A stretch of DNA of 64,000 nt from Clostridia bacterium (lineage in GTDB: Bacteria; Bacillota; Clostridia; Peptostreptococcales; Anaerovoracaceae): positions 372,001 through 436,000 of the forward strand of contig CABJAP010000001.1 of NCBI GenBank assembly GCA_902363595.1. The letters are read 5' to 3'. The notes under the pieces were generated by a model. The model worked only from the letters and a program-made list of their open reading frames with translations, did not search any database and was not told the DNA's origin. Shown here one piece after another: positions 26,234-33,970 of this stretch. Numbering within the stretch: the first letter of the stretch is position 1; each line of letters opens with the position of its first letter. A program made the position numbers and the translations under genes.

Positions 26234-27457
26234 ATGGACAAACTAGAATTACTTGCTCCTGCGGGAGATTTGGAAAAATTAAAAACAGCAGTGGATTACG
26301 GCGCAGATGCCGTTTATTTCGGCGGCGAGCTGTTCAGCCTGCGGGCGGGTGCCGGAAATCTTTCCATCGAACAGATGAAGGAGGCAGTCCAATACGCCCA
26401 TGCCCATCATGTGAAGTGTTATTTGGCCCTCAACATCTTTGCCCATAACGAGGATGTTCTTCCCTTGGAAGACTATCTGCTGAAGATTAAAGCGCTGGAG
26501 ATTGACGCCTTCATCGTTTCTGATCCAGGTATTATGCTGATGATTCGGGCGGTGATGCCGGATGCGGAGATTCATCTTTCCACCCAGGCCAATATGACCA
26601 ATTACAAGACGGCGCAGTTCTGGAAGAACCAGGGCGTAAAAAGAATCGTGCTGGCCCGCGAGCTGACCTTTGATGAAATACGTCATCTGCGGGCCCAGCA
26701 GCCGGATCTGGAACTGGAAGCCTTTGTTCAGGGGGCCATGTGCATTTCTTATTCGGGCCGCTGCCTGCTCAGCAATTTTATGATCGAACGGGATGCCAAC
26801 CGGGGACAGTGCGCCCACCCGTGCAGGTGGAAATACGCGCTGGTGGAGGAACAGCGCCCCGGCGAATATTATCCCATAGAAGAGGATGAGCGGGGCACCT
26901 ATATTCTCAATTCCCGCGATCTGTGTATGATCGATCATATTCCCGATCTGGTGGAGGCCGGTATCGCATCTGCCAAAATCGAAGGCCGGATGAAGAGCAG
27001 CTTTTATGTTGCTACAGTTGTCGGGGCTTATCGAAAAGCGATCGATGCTTATTACCAGGACCCTGCCGGATATGAATTCCGCAAGGAATGGATGGATGAA
27101 TTGAAAAAGGTCAGCCATCGGGAATTCACCACCGGTTTTTATTACAACCAGCCCACCAACCAGGATCAGAACTACCAGACCAGTGCCTATACGAGAAACT
27201 ATAGTTTTATCGGTGTGGTGAAGGATTACGATCCTCAAACCGGGATGGCGATTGTGGAACAACGAAATAAAATGACGGTAGGGGAGGAGATCGAAGTCTT
27301 CGGCCCCCATACCGATTTTTTTAAACAAACACTGGAAGTGCTGCTGGATGAAGAAGGAAATGCCATTGAATCGGCGCCCCATCCCCAGCAAATCCTTCAA
27401 ATCAAGATGGAGCATCCAGTCAGTGCAAACTTTATGTTACGAAAGCGAAAGGAGTAA
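26234..27457 (+). CDS. U32 family peptidase-like protein, probable tRNA hydroxylation factor TrhP
   Basis: A 407-residue U32-family protein. LLAPAGDLEKLKTAVDYGAD is at the N-terminus, the family signature EAFVQGAMCISYSGRCLLS is near residue 160, and CAHPCRWKY near 195 supplies further cysteines for a likely iron-sulfur cluster. KIEGRMKSSFYVATVV near 248 is also typical. Members with this layout (YrrN/YrrO, TrhP, RlhA) act in prephenate-dependent RNA hydroxylation rather than as proteases. Adjacent trmR supports TrhP. Bacillus has two tandem genes here; this locus has one. AAAGGA precedes the ATG. Confidence 0.87.
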   Translation: MDKLELLAPAGDLEKLKTAVDYGADAVYFGGELFSLRAGAGNLSIEQMKEAVQYAHAHHVKCYLALNIFAHNEDVLPLEDYLLKIKALEIDAFIVSDPGIMLMIRAVMPDAEIHLSTQANMTNYKTAQFWKNQGVKRIVLARELTFDEIRHLRAQQPDLELEAFVQGAMCISYSGRCLLSNFMIERDANRGQCAHPCRWKYALVEEQRPGEYYPIEEDERGTYILNSRDLCMIDHIPDLVEAGIASAKIEGRMKSSFYVATVVGAYRKAIDAYYQDPAGYEFRKEWMDELKKVSHREFTTGFYYNQPTNQDQNYQTSAYTRNYSFIGVVKDYDPQTGMAIVEQRNKMTVGEEIEVFGPHTDFFKQTLEVLLDEEGNAIESAPHPQQILQIKMEHPVSANFMLRKRKE

Positions 27458-27463
27458 AAACCA

Positions 27464-28879
27464 ATGTCAGGTTCTGACCCCGGGTCGCCTTTGGCGGTCC
27501 AATTTCTGTTTCTATTAGTTTTAATTATCATCAATGCCTTTTTCGCCGCGGCGGAAATGGCAGTCGTATCTGTGAACAAGAACAAGATCAAAGTTCTTGC
27601 CCAGGAGGGGAATAAGCGGGCAATCGCCGTGCAGAAACTTCTGGAGAATCCCAATGTTTTTTTGTCGACCATTCAGGTTGCCATTACCCTGGCGGGCTTT
27701 CTGGCCAGCGCTTCTGCTGCAGTGGGCATGTCTGACGATCTGGGTGACTGGCTGATGGGCTTTGGCCTTTCCAAAACGGTTGCCAACGATTTGGCAGTGG
27801 TTATTGTGACCATTATATTGTCCTATGTTACCCTGGTTCTCGGTGAGCTTTTTCCAAAACGGATTGCCCTTCAGCACTCTGAACGGGTTGCCATGCTGGT
27901 GGTTCGGCCGATTAACGCCATCGCTTTTTGCTCCAAACCTTTTGTTTGGTTCTTGTCGGCATCGGTCAATGTGCTTTTGCGGATTACCAGGCAGAAGGTA
28001 GACATGGATAACGAGGAGTTTTCTGAGGACGAAGTCATGTCCATGCTGGAAGTCGGGCAGGAGAGCGGCGTGCTGAAAGAAGAGGGAAAGAAGATGATTA
28101 ACAGTATCTTCGCCTTTGATGACAAGCTGGCCTATGAGGTGATGACGCCCCGTACAGAAGTGTTCTCTATCGATATCAACGACCCCACTGAGGAATATAT
28201 TGACGAACTGATGGAGCTGCGCTATTCAAGGATTCCGGTTTACGATGACGACAGCGACAAGATCATCGGTATCCTCAATATCAAAGACTATCTGATTAAG
28301 GCAAGGGATACTGGATTTGAAAACGTGGACATCGCGGCCATTCTTCGCAAACCGTATTTTGTACCGGAGACAAAGAATATTGACTCACTTTTTTTTGAAC
28401 TGCAAAAGACCAAACAGCAAATCGCGATTTTGATCGACGAGTACGGCGGTTTTTCTGGTATTGTCACTATGGAAGACATCATCGAGGAAGTTATGGGCGA
28501 TATTGATGACGAATACGATGAAGAAGAGCCTGAAATCGAACAAATCGATGAAAATACCTATATGCTCAACGGCGCTGCTGATCTGGACGATATCAACGAG
28601 GAGCTGGATATCAATTTGGAGTCAGAGAACAGTGAGACCATCGGCGGCTTTATCATCGATATTCTGGGTGAGATACCGGATGAAGATGAGGATGAAGACC
28701 GCATTATCGAGTTTGAAAATTACATTTTCAAAATTGAATCCGTAAAGGATCGAAGAATCGAGAAGGTTAAGCTGTATATTATGCCGAAGAAGGAAGACGA
28801 AGATTCTGAGGACAACGACGGAGATGAAAAAGAATCCCGCCGGGAAAAGCGGGCGAAAGAAAAAGATACGGAAAAATAG
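27464..28879 (+). CDS. CNNM/CorC-type transporter-associated protein (hemolysin C family)
   Basis: A 471-residue membrane protein. A DUF21/CNNM domain with four membrane helices occupies about residues 8-190. A pair of CBS domains follows (VMTPRTEVFSIDIND near 226 and QIAILIDEYGGFSGIVTMED near 320), then a CorC/HlyC domain to about 435 and a long acidic/lysine-rich tail. The family is linked to magnesium export or homeostasis; the old hemolysin name has little support. It lies six bases after the U32 gene and ends at a strong terminator. Confidence 0.93.
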   Translation: MSGSDPGSPLAVQFLFLLVLIIINAFFAAAEMAVVSVNKNKIKVLAQEGNKRAIAVQKLLENPNVFLSTIQVAITLAGFLASASAAVGMSDDLGDWLMGFGLSKTVANDLAVVIVTIILSYVTLVLGELFPKRIALQHSERVAMLVVRPINAIAFCSKPFVWFLSASVNVLLRITRQKVDMDNEEFSEDEVMSMLEVGQESGVLKEEGKKMINSIFAFDDKLAYEVMTPRTEVFSIDINDPTEEYIDELMELRYSRIPVYDDDSDKIIGILNIKDYLIKARDTGFENVDIAAILRKPYFVPETKNIDSLFFELQKTKQQIAILIDEYGGFSGIVTMEDIIEEVMGDIDDEYDEEEPEIEQIDENTYMLNGAADLDDINEELDINLESENSETIGGFIIDILGEIPDEDEDEDRIIEFENYIFKIESVKDRRIEKVKLYIMPKKEDEDSEDNDGDEKESRREKRAKEKDTEK

Positions 28880-28885
28880 TTGATC

Positions 28886-28920
28886 GGGAGCTGCCACATA
28901 AATTGGCAGCTCCCATTTTG
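28886..28920 (+). terminator. Terminator after the CNNM gene
   Basis: GGGAGCTGCCA (28886-28896) pairs perfectly with TGGCAGCTCCC (28904-28914) around a 7-base loop, followed by ATTTTG. The stem is very stable; the T-run is modest. Confidence 0.8.
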
Positions 28921-28949
28921 GGAGAGCAAGGACTACGAAAGGAGCAAAC

Positions 28950-29558
28950 ATGAACAGTCAAAAGGAAGAAATAGATAGACTAGAAAAACAGTTTTCGTTT
29001 ATTAAAGAGATCGACAAGGAGAAAAGGATTACCAGGCAGACCTACATATCCAGCGGAGAAAGAATGGAAAACGATGCCGAGCATGCGTGGCATATGGCGA
29101 TCATGACCTTGCTGTTGAGCGAGTATGCCAATGAAAACATCGATATTTTAAAAACCATATCCATGCTGCTGATACATGATTTGGTGGAAATTGACGCTGG
29201 TGATACCTATGCTTATGATGAAGCAGGCAAAGCTTCACAGCGGCAGCGGGAAGAACAGGCGGCCGAGCGGATTTTCGGGTTGCTGCCGCAGGATCAGGGA
29301 AAGAAGATGCGAGCTTTATGGGATGAATTTGAAAAAGGAGAGACAGCGGAAGCAAAGTTCGCCCATGCTATGGACAACATTCAGCCGGTTATGCTCAACG
29401 CAGAGACCGACGGAAAAGCCTGGGCAGAGCGGAACATCCATTTATCCCAAATCCTCAAACGAAACCAGGCAACTGCAGAAGGCTCGGACACTTTATGGAA
29501 CTACGCCTATCATCATTTCATCATGCCCAATGTGGAGAAGGGGCGGATCAAAGAATGA
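28950..29558 (+). CDS. HD-domain phosphohydrolase (YfbR/HDDC2-like)
   Basis: A 202-residue HD protein. ERMENDAEHAWHMAIM near residue 32 provides the first histidines, LLIHDLVEIDAGDTYAYD near 72 carries the HD motif, and AMDNIQPVMLN near 132 supplies the last aspartate. This order matches the YfbR/HDDC2 group of 5'-nucleotidases that act on deoxynucleoside monophosphates. Substrate is inferred from family only. GAAAGGAG precedes the ATG. The gene is isolated between a terminator and the next promoter. Confidence 0.85.
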   Translation: MNSQKEEIDRLEKQFSFIKEIDKEKRITRQTYISSGERMENDAEHAWHMAIMTLLLSEYANENIDILKTISMLLIHDLVEIDAGDTYAYDEAGKASQRQREEQAAERIFGLLPQDQGKKMRALWDEFEKGETAEAKFAHAMDNIQPVMLNAETDGKAWAERNIHLSQILKRNQATAEGSDTLWNYAYHHFIMPNVEKGRIKE

Positions 29559-29621
29559 TTGCCTTGATTACGATCTACATGAAAATATTGTAAATTAATT
29601 ACATAAAATAACATATATTGC

Positions 29622-29650
29622 TTGAAAGCTCGTAAAAGATGTGCTAGAAT
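29622..29650 (+). promoter_or_regulatory. Sigma-A promoter of the coiled-coil gene
   Basis: TTGAAA (29622-29627) and TAGAAT (29645-29650) with a 17-base spacer, 26 bases ahead of the start codon, giving a very short leader with a strong AAGGAGGTG ribosome site. Confidence 0.7.
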
Positions 29651-29676
29651 TAAGAAAAAAAGAAGGAGGTGAAAGT

Positions 29677-29997
29677 ATGGAGCAGGAATTAAAGAACATG
29701 TTGACTTTGATTTATGAGGAAGTAAAGGAATTGAAAGTGCGAGTGACCAATCTGGAAACCCAGACAACTTCCCTTAGAGAAGATCTGGAAACCCGGACAA
29801 CTTCTCTGAGAAACGATCTGCAAGCACAGATAAATTCTCTGAGAGAAGAACTGGACAAACGCACATCGGCGCTGGATCAGCAGGCAAAACGCCATTTCGA
29901 GATCCTCGAAAGAGATTTAGGCGGAGCCCTGGATTGGGGCAAATATCTGCAAGAAAAGAAAGTTGACAAAGAAGCCTTAAAACAAGCAGCCGTATAG
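29677..29997 (+). CDS. Small coiled-coil protein with internal repeats
   Basis: A 106-residue protein that is almost entirely helical and charged. It contains three or four copies of a unit of about 11-13 residues (TTSLREDLETR, TTSLRNDLQAQ, INSLREELDKR, then TSALDQQAKR), giving a heptad-like coiled coil between residues 25 and 75. No membrane segment or signal peptide is present. The start at 29677 follows AAGGAGGTGAAAGT; the upstream in-frame GTG 29641 is inside the promoter region. It has its own sigma-A promoter and is followed by a strong terminator, so it is a single-gene unit. I do not recognise the function. Confidence 0.75.
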   Translation: MEQELKNMLTLIYEEVKELKVRVTNLETQTTSLREDLETRTTSLRNDLQAQINSLREELDKRTSALDQQAKRHFEILERDLGGALDWGKYLQEKKVDKEALKQAAV

Positions 29998-30070
29998 ACT
30001 GCAAAACCAAGTTGTCGCCGGGTGGGACCGGCAGTATTGTGACAGCAGAATTTTAAAAGTACCCACTTTT

Positions 30071-30115
30071 AAGCAAGCATTACAGAATAAAAATCTGTAC
30101 ATGGTTGCTTTTTTT
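30071..30115 (+). terminator. Terminator after the coiled-coil gene
   Basis: AAGCAA...TACAGA (30071-30086) pairs with TCTGTA...TTGCTT (30094-30110) with small bulges, followed by a T-run at 30109-30115. Confidence 0.8.
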
Positions 30116-30139
30116 ATGCAAAAAATAACTATAGATTGT

Positions 30140-30162
30140 GAGAGCGGGCCGCTCTCTTTTTT
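30140..30162 (+). terminator. Second terminator upstream of spoIIIAA
   Basis: GAGAGC (30140-30145) pairs with GCTCTC (30151-30156), with a GC-rich loop and six Ts. Together with the previous hairpin it insulates the spoIIIA operon. Of the remaining 250 bases between 29998 and 30244, the segment before spoIIIAA is AT-rich; I see no convincing sigma-E promoter in it. Confidence 0.75.
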
Positions 30163-30244
30163 CTGACCCTGATCTAAAAAAATCTGTAATAAAACCTTGT
30201 CCCAGGAATATGATGTATAAACAAAAGGGAAAAGGGGTGTTTTG

Positions 30245-31138
30245 ATGAACAACTTGGAACAAATTTTAAATAAACTTCCGGATAATATCAGGGGGCCGGT
30301 CATGGATCTGCCGCAAACAATTCTCAATAATTTGGAGGAAATCAGAATAAAGGCTGAAAATGATATACGGGTCCTGTCAAAGAATCAGGAAATCGTAGTA
30401 GCGCTGAAAAAAAATGCGCTGGTTACCAGAGAAGATTTGGATACCATTTTAAATAACCTGCTGAACTATTCCTATTATGCCTATGAAGAAGAACTGGCAA
30501 AGGGTTACATAACCATCGAAGGCGGGCACAGAGTCGGAGTCTGCGGCAGGGCCGTTTTGGACAAGGGGAAAGTTTGCCTGATCAAGGAAATCTCATCCCT
30601 CAACATTAGACGCAGCAGAGAGATCATCGGCGTGGCAGATCGGGTGATCCCTCATATTCTGGACAAAAACAACGGCCTGCTCGCCAACACTTTGATTGTT
30701 TCACCGCCCAAATGCGGTAAAACCACATTACTTCGGGATCTGGTGCGCGTACTCAGCTACAAGGGCTATAAAGTAGGTCTGTGTGATGAACGCTCGGAGA
30801 TTGCCGGCTCTTACTTGGGAAAACCCTCCTATGATTTAGGGCCCAGGACCGATGTGCTGGACGGATGCCCCAAAGCAGAAGGGATGACCATGCTGATTCG
30901 GGCAATGTCACCGGATGTGGTGGTCACCGATGAAATCGGGAAAACTGAGGATGTTTCTGCCATCGAAACGGCTGTTTGTGCCGGTGTCAGCATTCTGACA
31001 ACGATTCACGGAAAAAATTACGATGACGTGATCGCTTCCAATATTGGACCGCTGGTTTCGAAAGGCGTTTTTTCCAGGATTGTGTTTCTGACCAACGATC
31101 CGCGGACGGGTACCATCGACGAGGTCCTTCATGCTTAA
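30245..31138 (+). CDS. spoIIIAA: Stage III sporulation protein AA (ATPase)
   Basis: A 297-residue secretion-type ATPase that is thought to power the SpoIIIA-SpoIIQ channel joining mother cell and forespore. The Walker A motif PPKCGKTTLLRDLVRVL is near residue 158, the Walker B/DE region PDVVVTDEIGK near 221 and a late HGKNYDDV near 254. Size is typical. Start ATG 30245 has AAAAGGGG upstream; a TTG three bases earlier is less likely. First gene of a complete spoIIIAA-AH operon; its end overlaps spoIIIAB by 8 bases. In other spore formers the operon is sigma-E controlled in the mother cell. Confidence 0.96.
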   Translation: MNNLEQILNKLPDNIRGPVMDLPQTILNNLEEIRIKAENDIRVLSKNQEIVVALKKNALVTREDLDTILNNLLNYSYYAYEEELAKGYITIEGGHRVGVCGRAVLDKGKVCLIKEISSLNIRRSREIIGVADRVIPHILDKNNGLLANTLIVSPPKCGKTTLLRDLVRVLSYKGYKVGLCDERSEIAGSYLGKPSYDLGPRTDVLDGCPKAEGMTMLIRAMSPDVVVTDEIGKTEDVSAIETAVCAGVSILTTIHGKNYDDVIASNIGPLVSKGVFSRIVFLTNDPRTGTIDEVLHA

Positions 31139-31649
31139 GGGAATTCTCTGTCTGATCATCGTCTTTGCCTGCGGAGGACTGGGGCTTTTGAAAGCGCAGA
31201 CATACAGCGCCCGGTTGGAAGACCTGGCGGATCTTAAGGATATGATCCACATTCTGCAGACCGAGATGAGCTATCGCAAGGATCCTCTCCCCAATGCCTT
31301 TGCACGTATCGCCTCATATAAGGATAATCGGGCAATGGATCTCTTGCGAAGGTGCAGCGATTCCATGAAAGAAAGTCTAGATTTAAAACAATGCTGGGAA
31401 CAGGCCGTAAAGTACGCTTACGAAAAGAGCGGCAGCTGTCTGACCGGCGAGGATCTGGTCATTCTCAAAGATTTGGGACTGCAGCTGGGGAAAAGCGACA
31501 TCAAAGGACAGGCTGCTATGTTTGCCCTTACAGAAACTAAGCTGGAAAATCAAATCGAGCAGGCGACCAAGGAGAAAGAGAGCAAGGGAAAGATGTACAA
31601 AGGCTTGGGATTTTCCATCGGCATCGTCATTGCGATCATTTTGATTTAA
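31131..31649 (+). CDS. spoIIIAB: Stage III sporulation protein AB
   Basis: A 172-residue protein with an N-terminal membrane helix (residues 2-16), a cytoplasmic helical domain containing LKDMIHILQTEMSYRKDPLPNAF in two parts near residues 31-55, and a C-terminal membrane helix (KMYKGLGFSIGIVIAIILI). The fold is similar to type II secretion F-type helical domains. The LQTEMSYRKDPLP motif is diagnostic for SpoIIIAB. It overlaps spoIIIAA by 8 bases. Confidence 0.95.
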   Translation: MLKGILCLIIVFACGGLGLLKAQTYSARLEDLADLKDMIHILQTEMSYRKDPLPNAFARIASYKDNRAMDLLRRCSDSMKESLDLKQCWEQAVKYAYEKSGSCLTGEDLVILKDLGLQLGKSDIKGQAAMFALTETKLENQIEQATKEKESKGKMYKGLGFSIGIVIAIILI

Positions 31650-31671
31650 CAGCAAAACAGGAGATAAATCT

Positions 31672-31869
31672 ATGATGGATATCGATATTATATTTAAAAT
31701 TGCGGCGATCGGCATCGCTATAGCCGTGCTCAATCAAATTCTGATCCGGGCGGGCAGGGAAGAGCAGGCCATGATGACTACCCTGGCGGGAATCGTCATC
31801 GTGCTCTTCCTGGTCGTCCAGATGATCAGTGAATTCTTTGACACAGTCAAAACATTGTTTCAGTTTTAA
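31672..31869 (+). CDS. spoIIIAC: Stage III sporulation protein AC
   Basis: A 65-residue protein with two membrane helices (IIFKIAAIGIAIAVLNQIL and a second at residues 38-60). The size and the GIAIAVLNQ-type first helix match SpoIIIAC, a membrane component of the feeding-tube complex. GGAGATAAATCT precedes the ATG; ATG 31675 is equally possible. It lies between spoIIIAB and spoIIIAD. Confidence 0.94.
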   Translation: MMDIDIIFKIAAIGIAIAVLNQILIRAGREEQAMMTTLAGIVIVLFLVVQMISEFFDTVKTLFQF

Positions 31870-31881
31870 GGGGGACAGCCT

Positions 31882-32265
31882 ATGGAAATCATGAAAATCG
31901 TTGCCATCGCCATAGGCGGAGTCATCATGGCAGCCGTCGTAAAAAACTTCAAGCCTGAATTTTCCATCTACGTGGTTCTGGCTACCGTGATCATTATTTT
32001 TCTCATGGCGCTGGACAAATTGACTACTGTGTTTCAATTTTTGGGAACTGTGTATGGAGAAATGACTTATGGGAAAAATTTCTTTCCTATTATTATAAAA
32101 GTTTTGGTGGTGGCATATCTGGCTGACTTTACAGCACAGCTCTGTAAAGACGCCGGGGAAAGCGCCATCGCAGGAAAAGTGGAGCTGGCAGGAAAAATTG
32201 TGATCTTTTATCTGTCCATGCCTATCCTCCTGGCGATCCTGGAACTGATCAATTCTGTGCTGTAA
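31882..32265 (+). CDS. spoIIIAD: Stage III sporulation protein AD
   Basis: A 127-residue membrane protein with four predicted helices. It starts MEIMKIVAIAIGGVIMAAVVK and contains GKNFFPIIIKVLVVAYLADF and CKDAGESAIAGKVELAGK, the conserved SpoIIIAD core. GGGGGA precedes the ATG. It lies 12 bases after spoIIIAC and 12 before spoIIIAE. Confidence 0.95.
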   Translation: MEIMKIVAIAIGGVIMAAVVKNFKPEFSIYVVLATVIIIFLMALDKLTTVFQFLGTVYGEMTYGKNFFPIIIKVLVVAYLADFTAQLCKDAGESAIAGKVELAGKIVIFYLSMPILLAILELINSVL

Positions 32266-32277
32266 GGGGGGATATAT

Positions 32278-33372
32278 TTGGATTACGATTCGATCATACA
32301 AGAACAAATGGGAAAGATGGACCTCTCCGAGCTGGAACAGATCATGGACGATGCGGCAAAACAGAGCAACGGACTTTTTTCTTCCATGTCCACCGATGAT
32401 ATTGTTCAAAGCTTTATCGACGGCAAACCGCTCTTTGACTCGGAGGTCATCATGAACAACCTCCTCGACGTCTTTTTATATGAAATCAAGGCGGGACTGA
32501 TACTGGGCGTGGAAATCATCAGCATTTGCATTGTGATGGGTTTGCTTAAAAATTTTTCCAATTCTTTTGGGGACAAACCGGTGTCTACTTTGGGGACAGT
32601 TGTATGCAGCTGTTTAGTCATTACTCTTTGCTTAAAAAACTTCATGACGACATACGACGCATGTTTGGATACACTCAACATCATGACTAAAACCATGCAG
32701 ATCCTTCTTCCGATCATGATACCGCTGCTGATCAGCATGGGCGGTTTTTCCTCCGGAGGAGTGCTCAATCCGGTTATCATCGGCGCCATTACCGCTTTCA
32801 ATACAGCACTGCAAAAGTTCATTCTGCCCATTGTTTTTATTTCCAGCATTTTTATTCTCATTAACAGCTTGACAGAAAAGGATTATGTGAGCAGACTGGC
32901 GATCTTTCTGCGAAAGGCAGCGGTCTTCTTCACCGGGCTAGCCGTCACCATCTTTGCCGGATTAACTGCCATTCAGGGGCTGGTAACAAAAACCGCCGAC
33001 GGACTCCTGGTCAATACGGCTCGTTATTCGGTGGATAACTTTGTACCTATTGTGGGCGGCTTTGCAGCCGATTCCATCGACATGGTCTTAAGCTGTGTGG
33101 CTGTAATAAAAAATGGGATCGGTGTGCTGGGAATTATCATCATTTTATGTCTGCTTGCCATGCCAGTATTGAAGATTCTGGCGATCGCGGTTATTTACAA
33201 AATCACAGCTATTCTAGTGGGTCCAATCGGTAACAAACAGATTGCAGACAGTTTGGGTGAAATGGGTAGCTCAGTTATCACCATGGCCGTTATTTTGTCC
33301 CTATGCGCGCTCATGTTTCTGATTTTTTTGACCATCATCATCGGCATCGGAGGAGGCACCCTATGGAAATGA
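32278..33372 (+). CDS. spoIIIAE: Stage III sporulation protein AE
   Basis: A 364-residue polytopic membrane protein of the SpoIIIA channel. After about 60 hydrophilic residues, membrane helices run from about 62 to the end, with ALQKFILPIVFISSIFIL near residue 178 and GITAI-type glycine-rich helices. It starts with TTG at 32278 after AAGGGGGG; an in-frame stop lies six codons upstream, so the start cannot be moved back. The cleavable signal peptide seen in the Bacillus protein is therefore absent. It overlaps spoIIIAF by 10 bases. Confidence 0.94.
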   Translation: MDYDSIIQEQMGKMDLSELEQIMDDAAKQSNGLFSSMSTDDIVQSFIDGKPLFDSEVIMNNLLDVFLYEIKAGLILGVEIISICIVMGLLKNFSNSFGDKPVSTLGTVVCSCLVITLCLKNFMTTYDACLDTLNIMTKTMQILLPIMIPLLISMGGFSSGGVLNPVIIGAITAFNTALQKFILPIVFISSIFILINSLTEKDYVSRLAIFLRKAAVFFTGLAVTIFAGLTAIQGLVTKTADGLLVNTARYSVDNFVPIVGGFAADSIDMVLSCVAVIKNGIGVLGIIIILCLLAMPVLKILAIAVIYKITAILVGPIGNKQIADSLGEMGSSVITMAVILSLCALMFLIFLTIIIGIGGGTLWK

Positions 33373-33530
33373 TGAAAGAATGGGTGAAGAACATCTTTAT
33401 ACTCATACTGGCCCTCACCTTTATCGAAATGCTGCTGCCCACCTCCCGAATGGAAAAATACATTAAGTTTATTTTTTCCCTGGTGGTGATGGCTACGATA
33501 TTGTCGCCGCTTTTGATTTTGCTGGAATAA
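33363..33530 (+). CDS. spoIIIAF: Stage III sporulation protein AF, truncated form
   Basis: Only 55 residues: EMMKEWVKNIFILILALTFI and, after LLPTSRMEKYIKF, a second membrane helix (IFSLVVMATILSPLLILL). This matches the N-terminal two-helix part of SpoIIIAF (EWV..I......IEMLLPSS.M.KYIK). The soluble C-terminal domain of about 110-130 residues present in the Bacillus protein is missing. The next gene starts 42 bases later, so no hidden remnant fits in between. ATG 33363 follows GGAGGAGG inside the spoIIIAE end. It was probably reduced by evolution rather than broken. Confidence 0.85.
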   Translation: MEMMKEWVKNIFILILALTFIEMLLPTSRMEKYIKFIFSLVVMATILSPLLILLE

Positions 33531-33571
33531 GCGGCAGAAGGTGAAATATATATATAAGGAGAGTGATCACA

Positions 33572-33970
33572 ATGCTAGAAAAATTAAAAAAAGATCCAAA
33601 GATGAAGGATCTGGCAATAAAGATCATCGCCATACTCATCATCATCTCTGTAGCGCTGCTTTCTTTTGACGTATTTACACAGAATAAAGATGGGCGGAAA
33701 CAGATCATCGATGACGACGGCGGCACCGAAGCACAGCTTTGCAGCATTTTGACTGACATTAAGGGGGTAGGTGCTGTGGATGTGATGCTGCAATATGGTG
33801 AAAAAGACCAGATCACAGGAGTCATTGTAACCGCAGAGGGTGCAGATGATCCGGTCGTAAGGAATAATCTGGTCAATGCAGTGAGAGCCGTGTTCAACAT
33901 ACCGGTGTCCAGTGTTATGGTCTTTGAAAAAGACAATACAACTAAAAAGGATGGAGGAAGTGAATCATGA
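33572..33970 (+). CDS. spoIIIAG: Stage III sporulation protein AG
   Basis: A 132-residue protein with one membrane helix (residues 12-30) and an extracytoplasmic ring-building domain containing LCSILTDIKGVGAVDVMLQY near 53 and VRNNLVNAVRAVFNIPVSSV near 98, as in SpoIIIAG, which forms the large ring of the feeding tube. It is shorter than the Bacillus protein (about 229) because the linker after the helix is short. ATG 33572 follows AAGGAG; GTG 33563 is too close to it. It overlaps spoIIIAH by four bases. Confidence 0.93.
   Translation: MLEKLKKDPKMKDLAIKIIAILIIISVALLSFDVFTQNKDGRKQIIDDDGGTEAQLCSILTDIKGVGAVDVMLQYGEKDQITGVIVTAEGADDPVVRNNLVNAVRAVFNIPVSSVMVFEKDNTTKKDGGSES

Noticed and set aside
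29740..29880. Short direct repeats resembling a CRISPR array
   Set aside because: The repeats are imperfect, contiguous, in frame with a coiled-coil protein, and have no spacers or cas genes nearby.
30163..30244. A sigma-E promoter for spoIIIAA
   Set aside because: It is expected from biology, but I could find only weak resemblance to the -35 and -10 elements (GTAATAA and GAATATGAT), so it is not listed as a feature.
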